The translations under genes were made by a program, and so were the position numbers. A stretch of DNA of 20,742 nucleotides from JAKVKY01 sp964293585 (lineage in GTDB: Bacteria; Bacillota; Negativicutes; Acidaminococcales; Acidaminococcaceae): contig CAXYYS010000032.1 of the NCBI GenBank assembly GCA_964293585.1, positions 1-20,742 of the forward strand, written 5' to 3'. Position 1 is the first letter of the stretch, and each line of letters begins with the position of its first letter. Under the pieces are notes generated by a model. That model was not told where the DNA came from, did no database searches, and saw only the letters and a program-made list of their open reading frames with translations. Positions 1 through 6,900 of this stretch are shown piece by piece.

Positions 1-101
1 TGATCACCCCGATTGCAATCGAGCAGGGCCTGCGCTTCGCCATTCGCGAAGGCGGCCATACCGTAGGCGCCGGCGTAGTAGGCGTTATCGAAGATAAGTA
101 A
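1..101 (+). CDS. tuf: Elongation factor Tu, C-terminal end (5' partial)
   Basis: The window opens inside a gene; the reading frame has its first complete codon at base 3 and stops at TAA 99-101. The 32 visible residues contain the pattern AIREGGHTVGAGVVG, the C-terminal signature of EF-Tu domain III, the GTPase that delivers aminoacyl-tRNA to the ribosome. The gene ends in its own terminator, so rpmG downstream is a separate transcription unit. In many Firmicutes tuf follows fusA in the str operon, so upstream sequence (not visible) would be expected to hold fusA or a second tuf copy. The identification is firm despite the short fragment because this end of the protein is highly conserved. 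Confidence 0.95.
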   Translation, partial: ITPIAIEQGLRFAIREGGHTVGAGVVGVIEDK

Positions 102-113
102 TTTTAAGACCTA

Positions 114-152
114 AACAAGACTGGTCTTTACCCAAGGCCGGTCTTGTTTTTT
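114..152 (+). terminator. Rho-independent terminator of tuf
   Basis: AACAAGAC (114-121) pairs with GTCTTGTT (141-148), the stem continues inward through G-C and wobble pairs, and a run of six to seven T follows (146-152). It separates tuf from the rpmG promoter. Confidence 0.92.
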
Positions 153-175
153 CCCTGCAATGAAGTGTTAATTTG

Positions 176-204
176 TTGACAGATATTGGTTACTGTGGTA
201 ATAT
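176..204 (+). promoter_or_regulatory. Sigma-A type promoter of rpmG-secE-nusG-rplKA
   Basis: TTGACA (176-181) is a perfect -35 box, followed by a 17-base spacer and TAATAT (199-204) as -10, five of six to consensus apart from base order. Transcription would start near 211, giving a leader of about 50 bases before rpmG. No other strong promoter is evident before rplJ, so it probably drives the whole rpmG to rplA block. Confidence 0.85.
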
Positions 205-260
205 CTATTAGTAACATTTTGTTTAGTTCTGTCTATTTTTTGGTGAAAGAGGTGTTATAG

Positions 261-410
261 ATGCGTACTTTGATTACTTTGGCCTGCACTGAATGCAAGC
301 AGAGAAATTACCAGACCAACAAGAACAAGAAGAATGATCCTGATCGTCTGGAGATTCAGAAATACTGCAAGTTCTGCAAGAAGCATACTTTACATAGGGA
401 AACCAAGTAA
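261..410 (+). CDS. rpmG: 50S ribosomal protein L33 (zinc-binding form)
   Basis: A 49-residue basic protein, the normal L33 length, component of the large ribosomal subunit near the E site. It carries two CxxC pairs (ACTEC near residues 9-12 and YCKFC near residues 37-40), so it is the four-cysteine, zinc-ribbon form rather than the cysteine-free form induced under zinc limitation in some bacteria. The start ATG at 261 is preceded by a Shine-Dalgarno sequence AAGAGG about 9 bases upstream. It lies directly before secE and nusG, a very common arrangement in bacteria. No tRNA-Trp gene lies between rpmG and secE here, although one does in some relatives. Confidence 0.96.
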   Translation: MRTLITLACTECKQRNYQTNKNKKNDPDRLEIQKYCKFCKKHTLHRETK

Positions 411-436
411 TTCCCTCTGTTAGGATTGAGGATAAT

Positions 437-685
437 ATGGTCAAGGATAAGAAAAACAAGGTAACGGTTCCTGATACGGGCGCGCTTACTGCTAATCTTA
501 GCGTGGATAGCGTTGTCAATTTCTTTAAGGAATCCAAGGTTGAACTGAAAAAGGTTACCTGGCCTACCAGGCAGGAACTTATTGTGAACACGGTCGTGGT
601 CCTGTTAGCAGTTGCATTTTGTTCTGCTGCTATCTGGATTATTGATTCGGTATTCTCTGTTGTTATCCGGGGAATTTTGCAGTAA
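437..685 (+). CDS. secE: Preprotein translocase subunit SecE
   Basis: An 82-residue SecE of the short single-span type found in Gram-positives. It clamps SecY in the SecYEG inner-membrane protein-conducting channel. The conserved amphipathic stretch before the membrane (FFKESKVELKKVTWPTRQEL, about residues 30-49) is the family hallmark, including the KKVTWP core, and is followed by one hydrophobic segment (about residues 50-74). The start ATG has GAGG five bases upstream. The N-terminal 28 residues are polar and variable, as usual. It is followed after 45 bases by nusG, the standard secE-nusG pairing. Confidence 0.96.
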   Translation: MVKDKKNKVTVPDTGALTANLSVDSVVNFFKESKVELKKVTWPTRQELIVNTVVVLLAVAFCSAAIWIIDSVFSVVIRGILQ

Positions 686-697
686 GAGCTGATTGGT

Positions 698-731
698 AAG
701 GAGGCGGGAGGGTAGTCCTCCCTTGAAAACA
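698..731 (+). promoter_or_regulatory. nusG ribosome binding site with an intervening hairpin
   Basis: The only strong Shine-Dalgarno sequence, AAGGAGG (698-704), lies 26 bases before the nusG ATG (731), too far in linear sequence. Between them GGGAGG (706-711) pairs perfectly with CCTCCC (717-722) over a GTAGT loop. Folding this hairpin removes 17 bases and leaves a 9-base effective spacing, which is near ideal. The same CCTCCCTT arm could instead pair with the Shine-Dalgarno itself with one bulged base, which would hide it. This suggests a structural control of nusG translation; it is inference from sequence only. Confidence 0.55.
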
Positions 732-1300
732 TGGAAGCACAAAAACACTGGTATGTTATTCATACCTATTCCGGTTATGAAAATAAGGTTAAGGCCAGTC
801 TGGAACGCAAAGTAAAGTCCTTGGACATGGAAGATAAAATTTTCCGTGTTGTTATCCCGATGGAAAATGAAGTTGAAGTAAATGACGAGGGTAAAAAACG
901 CGTCGTTCAACGTAAAGTTTTCCCCGGCTATGTGCTGGTAGAGATGATCGTGGATGATAAAACCTGGTATATTGTCAGGAATACGCCTGGCGTAACGGGT
1001 TTCGTGGGTCCGGATAATAAGCAGCCTATCCCTCTTACAGAAGAAGAAATGAAGGGTGTACTCCACCTGGAACCTGCTGCTTCTGAGACGGAGACTGCTG
1101 CGCCTGAAAAGGCTATCAGGCCCAAGATTGATTTGCAATTACAGCAGTTGGTCCGCTTAAAATCAGACCTGTACTCCGGTGTTACGGGTACGGTTTCTGA
1201 GATTGATGAAGAACGTGGCAAGATTAAGGTCTTGTTAACCATGTTTGGACGTGAGACCCCTGTTGAAGTTGACTATACACAAATTGAGAAAGTCGAATAA
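731..1300 (+). CDS. nusG: Transcription elongation/antitermination factor NusG
   Basis: A 189-residue NusG, near the usual length. It binds the beta' clamp of RNA polymerase and modulates pausing, and links transcription to translation and Rho. The NGN domain begins with WYVIHTYSGYENKV (residues 8-21) and includes the FPGYVLVEM segment (about residues 63-71). A Glu/Ala-rich linker of roughly 25 residues separates it from the C-terminal KOW domain, which has the expected SGVTGTVSEIDEERGKIKV pattern. The start at 731 is the first in-frame ATG and fits the family N-terminus. The ribosome binding arrangement is unusual and listed separately. rplK follows after 18 bases. Confidence 0.97.
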   Translation: MEAQKHWYVIHTYSGYENKVKASLERKVKSLDMEDKIFRVVIPMENEVEVNDEGKKRVVQRKVFPGYVLVEMIVDDKTWYIVRNTPGVTGFVGPDNKQPIPLTEEEMKGVLHLEPAASETETAAPEKAIRPKIDLQLQQLVRLKSDLYSGVTGTVSEIDEERGKIKVLLTMFGRETPVEVDYTQIEKVE

Positions 1301-1318
1301 GAAGGAGGTGCAAACAAA

Positions 1319-1744
1319 ATGGCAAAGAAGATTACCAAGGTTGTAAAATTACAGGTACCGGCCGCTAAGGCTACTCCGGCACCTCCGGTAGGTCCTGCAC
1401 TGGGCCAGGCTGGCGTGAATATCATGGCCTTCGTAAAAGAGTTTAATGCGCGTACTGCTAAACAAGCAGGCCTCATTATTCCTGTAGAAATTACGGTATT
1501 TGAGGATCGCTCCTTTACTTTTATTACCAAGACCCCTCCCGCAGCTATTCTGCTCAAGAAGGCTGCAGGCTTAGAGAAAGCGTCTGGCGAACCCAACAAG
1601 AAGAAAGTCGGCAAGGTTTCCCGTGCTAAGGCACGCGAGATTGCTGAAAGCAAGATGGCTGATTTAAACGCTGCTGATGTTGACGCTGCTACCAAGATGA
1701 TTGAAGGTACGGCTCGCAGCATGGGTATTGAAATTACTGACTGA
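1319..1744 (+). CDS. rplK: 50S ribosomal protein L11
   Basis: A 141-residue L11, exactly the family length. It binds 23S rRNA in the GTPase-associated centre and is needed for the stringent response through RelA. The proline-rich N-terminal domain (PAAKATPAPPVGPALGQAGV, about residues 13-32) and the C-terminal rRNA-binding domain ending in GTARSMGIEIT are both complete. A strong Shine-Dalgarno AAGGAGG lies 9 bases before the ATG. It is the first gene of the L11-L1 pair, co-transcribed with nusG upstream. Confidence 0.98.
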   Translation: MAKKITKVVKLQVPAAKATPAPPVGPALGQAGVNIMAFVKEFNARTAKQAGLIIPVEITVFEDRSFTFITKTPPAAILLKKAAGLEKASGEPNKKKVGKVSRAKAREIAESKMADLNAADVDAATKMIEGTARSMGIEITD

Positions 1745-1749
1745 GTAAA

Positions 1750-1780
1750 ACGTGGGAGGCTTGTAGCCGTTCGTACCACT
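1750..1780 (+). promoter_or_regulatory. Candidate L1 autoregulatory mRNA site before rplA
   Basis: In the 49-base gap between rplK and rplA, GTGG (1752-1755) pairs with CCAC (1776-1779) around an asymmetric internal loop containing GA and GTTCGTA, with an inner GGC/GCC stem (1758-1760 with 1766-1768) closed by TTGTA. A GTGGGAGG strand opposite an ACCAC strand resembles L1 binding sites on 23S rRNA and L11-operon mRNA. The rplA Shine-Dalgarno starts one base after the stem, so bound L1 could block initiation. The assignment rests on motif resemblance. Confidence 0.5.
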
Positions 1781-1793
1781 AAGGAGGAAACAC

Positions 1794-2489
1794 ATGGCAG
1801 GTAAGAAGTATATTGATGCCGCTAAATTAGTTGATGCAAGCAAAGCTTACACTCCTAAGGAAGCTGTAGAATTAGTTAAGAAGACCAGTACTACGAAGTT
1901 TGATGCTTCCGTAGAAGCAGTCTTCAGACTGGGTATTGATCCCAAATATGCCGATCAGCAGGTTCGTGGCGCTATGGTTCTGCCTCACGGCAGTGGCAAG
2001 AGCAAGAAGGTTCTGGTATTTGCCCAGGGACCGAAAGTTGCTGAAGCCGAAGCTGCGGGTGCAGATTATGTAGGCGGCGACGAACTGGTTGCCAAAATTC
2101 AGGGTGGTTGGCTGGACTTTGAAGTCTGCGTAGCAACCCCGAATATGATGGGTAAGGTTGGTCGTCTAGGTAAGATCCTTGGTCCTAAAGGTTTAATGCC
2201 TAACCCGAAGGTTGGCACGGTTACTATGGATGTAACTAAGGCCGTCAAGGAAATCAAAAGTGGTAAGATTGAGTACCGTTCTGATAAGTCTGGTAATGTA
2301 CAATGCATTATCGGCAAGAACTCTTTTGATGCTGAGAAATTGCTGGAAAACTATATCGCTCTGGCAGATACCATTATTAAGGTTAAGCCGGCCGGCGCTA
2401 AAGGCCAGTACATTAAGTCCATCACTCTTTCTAATACCATGGGCCCCGCTATCCATGTGGATGTGCTGAAGGCCAATAGCAACAAGTAA
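1794..2489 (+). CDS. rplA: 50S ribosomal protein L1
   Basis: A 231-residue L1, the normal length. It forms the mobile L1 stalk that helps release deacylated tRNA from the E site and, in bacteria studied, represses its own operon by binding mRNA. The conserved core GRLGKILGPKGLMPNPKVGTV (about residues 123-143) is intact, as is the C-terminal TLSNTMGPAIHVD segment. The start ATG has AAGGAGG at 1781-1787. The stop codon sits inside the loop of an 8-bp hairpin listed separately. The next gene, rplJ, is reached only through an attenuator leader. Confidence 0.98.
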   Translation: MAGKKYIDAAKLVDASKAYTPKEAVELVKKTSTTKFDASVEAVFRLGIDPKYADQQVRGAMVLPHGSGKSKKVLVFAQGPKVAEAEAAGADYVGGDELVAKIQGGWLDFEVCVATPNMMGKVGRLGKILGPKGLMPNPKVGTVTMDVTKAVKEIKSGKIEYRSDKSGNVQCIIGKNSFDAEKLLENYIALADTIIKVKPAGAKGQYIKSITLSNTMGPAIHVDVLKANSNK

Positions 2490-2497
2490 TTGTTGCT
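2478..2497 (+). other. Perfect 8-bp GUAA-loop hairpin over the rplA stop codon
   Basis: AGCAACAA (2478-2485) pairs with TTGTTGCT (2490-2497) over the tetraloop GTAA (2486-2489), a GNRA-type loop that contains the rplA stop TAA. Only two T follow on the 3' side, so it is not a standard terminator. It may protect the 3' end or act as a weak pause or processing site before the L10 leader. Confidence 0.6.
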
Positions 2498-2514
2498 TCA
2501 AAATTAAATCAGAA

Positions 2515-2640
2515 GATTATCGGGCCCGTGACAGCAGGTGCGAAAGCGTAAGTACCAGGTACGCCTGCCGAGGTTGGAGACGATGAAGATAGACCTTCAT
2601 GACCTCTCCGGCTTACGGCCGAGAGGTCTTTTTGATTTAT
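2515..2640 (+). ncRNA. Ribosomal protein L10 leader (attenuator of rplJL)
   Basis: The stretch holds the recognisable L10-leader core: GACAGCAGGTGCG, AAGTACCAG and GCCTGCCGAGGT (about 2529-2574), the family known to bind L10 with L7/L12 dimers upstream of rplJL in Firmicutes. Two exclusive structures are visible. In one, GCCGAGGT (2567-2574) pairs with ACCTCTCCGGC (2602-2612), with the perfect hairpin ATGAAG/CTTCAT (2583-2600) enclosed between them: the antiterminator. In the other, the terminator at 2601-2633 forms. Excess L10 would favour termination and lower rplJL expression. The family assignment is by motif recognition. Confidence 0.85.
2601..2633 (+). terminator. Attenuator terminator inside the L10 leader
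   Basis: GACCTCTC (2601-2608) pairs with GAGAGGTC (2621-2628); with one bulged C, GGC and GCC extend the stem inward. A run of five T follows (2629-2633). Its 5' arm is also the 3' arm of the antiterminator. Confidence 0.85.
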
Positions 2641-2666
2641 AAATTTACATGAAGGAGGTGCTAATA

Positions 2667-3206
2667 TTGAAAACCAAAGCTCAAAAAGCGGAACAGTTAA
2701 AAGAGATTAAAGGTTTACTGGACGGAGCAAAATCTATCGTTCTGGTAGATTTCCACGGCTTGAACGTGGCTCAGGATACTGATTTACGGCGTAAGATGCG
2801 TGCAGCAGGTGTTAACTATTCTGTACACAAGAACACCTTGATTGGTATTGCAGCTAAAGAGTTAGGTATTGAAGGACTGGAACCGTTCTTGTCTCAAAAT
2901 ACCGCCATCGCCGTATCCAAGGAGGATGCAGTTGCACCGGCTAAAGTTGCCGTTGAATTTGCTAAGAAGCATGAAGCTCTGAAGATTAAAACCGGCCTTC
3001 TGGACAATAAACTGATGTCCAAAGAGGAAATCATGGCTCTGGCAGCTCTGCCGAGCAAGGAAGTTCTGCTGGCCAAGATGTTGGGCAGCCTGAATGCGCC
3101 TATTTCTGGTTTGGTCAACGTGCTCCAGGGTACGATCCGCAATGCGGTTTATGTACTGGAAGCCGTTCGCAAACAGAAAGAAGAGACCGAGAAGAAGTCT
3201 GCTTAA
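2667..3206 (+). CDS. rplJ: 50S ribosomal protein L10
   Basis: L10 anchors the L7/L12 dimers on the large subunit and, with them, represses this operon through the leader RNA. The start is TTG at 2667, giving 179 residues. An in-frame ATG at 2649 would add six residues but lies upstream of and overlaps the strong Shine-Dalgarno AAGGAGG (2652-2658), which sits 8 bases before the TTG; the TTG start also gives the usual family N-terminus, a Lys/Glu-rich helix leading into AKSIVLVDFHGLNV. The C-terminal helix (about residues 140-179) that binds L7/L12 is present and ends in a charged tail. A hairpin separates it from rplL. Confidence 0.95.
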   Translation: MKTKAQKAEQLKEIKGLLDGAKSIVLVDFHGLNVAQDTDLRRKMRAAGVNYSVHKNTLIGIAAKELGIEGLEPFLSQNTAIAVSKEDAVAPAKVAVEFAKKHEALKIKTGLLDNKLMSKEEIMALAALPSKEVLLAKMLGSLNAPISGLVNVLQGTIRNAVYVLEAVRKQKEETEKKSA

Positions 3207-3232
3207 TGCATTTACTGCCACAGGCAGTTGCA
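3207..3232 (+). other. Hairpin between rplJ and rplL
   Basis: ACTGCC (3214-3219) pairs with GGCAGT (3223-3228) over an ACA loop, and flanking TGCA (3207-3210 and 3229-3232) can add four more pairs around a TTT bulge. It is followed by seven A, not T, so it does not look like a terminator on this strand. It lies directly after the rplJ stop. A role in the known fourfold excess of L7/L12 over L10 is possible. Confidence 0.55.
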
Positions 3233-3274
3233 TAAAAAAATTAAAATGAAATTTAAGTAATGGAGGAAATTATA

Positions 3275-3643
3275 ATGACTAAAGAAGAAATGATTCAAGA
3301 GATTGAAAAGATGTCCGTCCTGGAACTGTCCGAGCTGGTAAAAGCTCTGGAAGAGAAGTTTGGTGTTAGCGCTGCTGCTCCTGTAGCTGTAGCTGCTGCT
3401 CCTGCTGCTGGCGCTGCCGCTGCAGAAGAGAAGACCGAATTTGATGTTATCCTGAAAGAAGCTGGCGCTGGCAAGATCAACGTTATTAAGGTTGTTCGTG
3501 AAGTTACCGGCCTGGGCCTGAAGGAAGCAAAGGCTGTCGTTGACGGCGCTCCCAAGGCTGTTAAGGAAAAGGTATCCAAGGCTGATGCCGATGCTATTGC
3601 TAAGAAGCTGACCGATGCTGGTGCAACTGTAGAAGTAAAATAA
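3275..3643 (+). CDS. rplL: 50S ribosomal protein L7/L12
   Basis: A 122-residue L7/L12, the usual length. It forms the multimeric stalk that recruits translational GTPases. The N-terminal dimerisation helices (about residues 1-32), an Ala/Val/Pro-rich hinge (about residues 35-52) and the C-terminal domain with GLGLKEAKAVVDGAPK (about residues 80-95) are all present. The start is ATG at 3275. An in-frame ATG at 3260 would add five residues but its codons form the Shine-Dalgarno itself (GGAGG at 3261-3265), so the downstream ATG is the real start. A strong terminator follows, so rpoB is transcribed from its own promoter. Confidence 0.97.
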   Translation: MTKEEMIQEIEKMSVLELSELVKALEEKFGVSAAAPVAVAAAPAAGAAAAEEKTEFDVILKEAGAGKINVIKVVREVTGLGLKEAKAVVDGAPKAVKEKVSKADADAIAKKLTDAGATVEVK

Positions 3644-3656
3644 GCATTTTATAGAG

Positions 3657-3690
3657 AATCCCGGTTTCTCAGGAGACCGGGATTTTTTAT
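3657..3690 (+). terminator. Strong Rho-independent terminator after rplL
   Basis: AATCCCGGT (3657-3665) pairs with ACCGGGATT (3676-3684), a perfect 9-bp stem, followed by TTTTTTATTTTTT. It isolates the rplJL transcript from rpoBC. Many bacteria instead have a partial terminator here. Confidence 0.92.
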
Positions 3691-3705
3691 TTTTTGTAAT
3701 ACACC

Positions 3706-3734
3706 TTGACAATTATCTGAAAAAATGGTAACAT
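3706..3734 (+). promoter_or_regulatory. Promoter of rpoBC
   Basis: TTGACA (3706-3711) is a perfect -35, followed at 17 bases by TAACAT (3729-3734), four of six to the -10 consensus. CATAAT at 3732-3737 is an alternative -10 but needs a 20-base spacer. Transcription would start near 3741, giving a leader of about 210 bases. Confidence 0.75.
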
Positions 3735-3740
3735 AATTTA

Positions 3741-3953
3741 CCACAGTTGTTTAAAGTGTATGACGGCAAGATTACAACAATGCGGTAGTGCAGTGGTTCA
3801 CGGCGCATTGCCTATATGGTTAGGGATGAAGCACTTTCATCGTAAGGATAAAGACAGGGGCCTTGAGGTAAGATTCCTGTTTTTTTTATCCACTAGAAAG
3901 GCGCTTAGTTTTGTATGCCTTATTTTAGATAATGTTAAGGAGTGAGGAACTAC
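3741..3953 (+). ncRNA. Structured rpoB leader RNA with candidate attenuator
   Basis: This untranslated leader holds three hairpins. CAATGCG (3778-3784) pairs with CGCATTG (3804-3810), with GTG/CAC inside. GATGAA (3825-3830) pairs with TTCATC (3836-3841). The third, from about 3851 to 3883, pairs AAGACAGG with CCTGTTTT, has an inner CTT/AAG stem, and runs into eight T (3880-3887), so it looks like an intrinsic terminator. It lies 67 bases before the rpoB start. I do not recognise it as a named RNA family. Feedback control of polymerase synthesis by attenuation is a reasonable inference. Confidence 0.55.
3851..3887 (+). terminator. Candidate attenuator terminator upstream of rpoB
   Basis: AAGACAGG (3851-3858) can pair with CCTGTTTT (3876-3883), including one G-T wobble. 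Two further G-T pairs, a C-A mismatch and CTT/AAG extend it to a GAGGT loop. Eight consecutive T (3880-3887) follow or overlap the 3' arm. The wobble pairs make it weaker than the other terminators in this window, which suits a regulated or partial stop. Confidence 0.6.
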
Positions 3954-6900
3954 ATGTTTAAGCCGGTACCAGTAGGTGACAGGACTCGGTACAGTTATGG
4001 AAGAATCAATGAAGTGCTGCCGATGCCGCACTTAATTGATTTGCAGAGGAAATCTTATGAGTGGTTCATAAAAGAAGGCCTCGAAGAAATTTTCCATGAC
4101 ATATCTCCGATCAAAGATTTTAACGGTAATCTGGAACTTTCTTTTGAAAGTTTCGAACTTGGTGAACCTAAATATGGTATCCAGGAATGTAAAGACCGGG
4201 ATGCCACATATTCTGCCCCCCTTAATGTGAATGTAAGGCTTTTGTACAAGGATACAGGCGAAATTAAAGAAAGCCGCGTCTTTATGGGCGACTTCCCGTT
4301 GATGACGCCTACCGGCACCTTTATTATTAATGGTGCTGAACGTGTCATTGTCAGTCAGCTTGTACGTTCCCCCGGTGTTTATTATGACATCGAGCAAGAT
4401 CCCAGCGGGAAAAAGCTGTATGGTACGACGGTTATACCTAACCGTGGCGCCTGGATTGAATATGAGACCGATTTAAATGATATTATCTATGCTCGCGTAG
4501 ACCGGACCAGAAAGTTACCGGCTACGATTCTTTTGCGTGCCCTGGGTTTGGAAAAGAACTCGGAAATCGTAGATTTGTTTGGTGATTCTAAAAATGTGCT
4601 GGTAACTTTGGAAAAAGATACTACTACAAATAAAGAAGATGCCATGGTAGAAATTTACAAAAAGCTGCGTCCTGGTGAGCCTCCGACTTTGGAAAATGCC
4701 AGGCAGCTGATTGAATCTACTTTCTACGATAATAAGCGTTATGATCTGGCTAATGTCGGCCGTTACAAATTAAATAAAAAACTGGGCTGGCGTAACCGCC
4801 TGCAGGGAACCACATTGGCCGAGCCTCTCGTGGATAAAGAAAGCGGCGAGATTATCGTTCCCGAAGGCACCCTGATGACGGATGCAGTTCTGGATAAGGT
4901 AGAGAAGAGCCATGTTTTTGCTAAACAGGGACTTTATACCCAGATGATCGAAGGTAAGGGTCATAATCTTAAACTGATCTTTACTTCGGCTATCCCGGAA
5001 AAACTGCGTACCATCACTGTGGAAGATGTGCTGGCTTCTTTCGGCTATCTGCTCAATGTCATTGATGGCTACGGCGAAAAAGATGATATTGATCACCTGG
5101 GCAATCGCCGCGTGCGTTGTGTAGGTGAGTTGCTGCAAAACCAGTTTCGTATCGGTTTAGCGCGCATGGAACGTGTAGTCAAGGAACGTATGACTATTCA
5201 GGATGCAGAAGGCATTACGCCGCAAGCTTTAATTAATATCCGTCCCGTTGTGGCAGCTATTAAGGAATTCTTTGGCAGCAGTCAGTTATCCCAGTTCATG
5301 GACCAGAACAATCCTCTGGCCGAACTGACCCATAAGCGCCGTCTGAGCGCCCTGGGACCTGGCGGTCTGTCACGTGAGCGTGCCGGCTATGAAGTCCGCG
5401 ATGTGCACAACTCTCACTATGGACGTATGTGCCCAATTGAAACTCCTGAAGGTCCTAACATCGGTTTGATTGGCTCTTTGTCTACTTTCGCTGTTATTAA
5501 TAAGTACGGTTTCATTGAGACTCCGTACCGCAAAGTTGATAAGGCTCATCGCCGTGTTACGGAAGAAATTGAATATTTACCGGCTGATGAAGAAGATAAA
5601 TATATTGTCGCACAGGCCAACGAACCTTTGGATGACAAAGGTTATTTCCTTGGTGACCGTGTTACGGCCCGTCGCCGTAACGATGTCTTAAGCCTGTCTC
5701 CTGATCAGGTAGATTACATGGACGTATCACCTAAACAGGTGGTATCCATTGCTACGGCTTTGATTCCTTTCCTGGAAAATGATGATGCTAACCGCGCTTT
5801 GATGGGCGCCAACATGCAACGTCAGGCTGTACCGCTTTTGACAACTCAGGCACCGGTAGTTGGTACTGGTATGGAATATAAGGTGGCCGTGGATAGCGGT
5901 AACTGTATCTTAGCTAAACGTGCCGGTACGGTAGAGCGTGTTACCGGTGATAAGATTGTAGTTAAGACCAGGAACGGCGAACTGGATACATATGAAGTTC
6001 TGAAGTTCAAACGGTCTAACCAGGGGACCTGTGTTAACCAGCGCCCCGTCGTCTTTAAAGGCGATAAAGTAAAAGCCAATCAGGTCCTGGCTGATGGTCC
6101 GGCTACCGATCATGGCGAACTGGCCCTGGGACATAACGTCATCGTAGCTTATATGCCCTGGGAAGGTTATAACTACGAAGATGCGGTACTTTTGTCCGAA
6201 GATCTGGTGAAGGCAGATGTCTATACATCTATTCATATTGAGGAATATGATTGTGACGCCCGGGAAACGAAGTTAGGACCGGAGACTATCACGCGTGATA
6301 TTCCCAACGTTTCAGAAGAGGCGCGTAAAGACCTTGATGAACGTGGTATTATCCGTATTGGTGCTGAGGTGCGTCCCGGCGACATCCTGGTTGGCAAGGT
6401 AACGCCGAAAGGCGAGACAGAGCTGACGGCAGAAGAACGTCTGGTTCGTGCCGTATTCAATGAAAAAGCCCGCGAGGAACGTGACAGTTCTTTGCGTGTT
6501 CCCCATGGCGAGGCCGGTATCATTGTCAGCGTGAAAGTTTTCAATCGCGATAATGGCGATGAATTGCCGCCCGGCGTTAATGAGCAGGTCCGCGTTCATA
6601 TCGCGCAGAAACGTAAGATTTCTGAAGGCGATAAGATGGCAGGCCGTCATGGTAACAAGGGTGTAGTTTCTCGTATCCTGCCCCGTGAAGATATGCCGTT
6701 CCTGCCTAGTGGCGAACCGGTGCAGATTGTTTTGAACCCCTTGGGTGTACCTAGCCGTATGAATATCGGCCAGATACTGGAGTGTCATCTGGGCTGGGCC
6801 GCACGTTCTCTGGGCCTGCAAATTCAGGCACAGGATTCCACTTTGCCGGCTCGTCTTAAAAAAGCTGGCTATGATGTGAAAAAATACGGTATGCCTAAGA

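Noticed and set aside
2649..2666. Upstream ATG start for rplJ
   Set aside because: Its codons form the strong AAGGAGG ribosome site that serves the TTG at 2667, and the extra residues are not part of the L10 family.
3260..3274. Upstream ATG start for rplL
   Set aside because: The codons GAG GAA lie in the GGAGG ribosome site for the ATG at 3275, which also gives the standard N-terminus.
3760..3945. A 61-codon forward frame in the rpoB leader
   Set aside because: It has no Shine-Dalgarno, no recognisable protein pattern, and spans the hairpins and T-tract of the leader RNA; it reads as chance.
3942..3953. GTG start for rpoB four codons upstream
   Set aside because: It overlaps the Shine-Dalgarno region; the ATG at 3954 is better placed and fits the family N-terminus.
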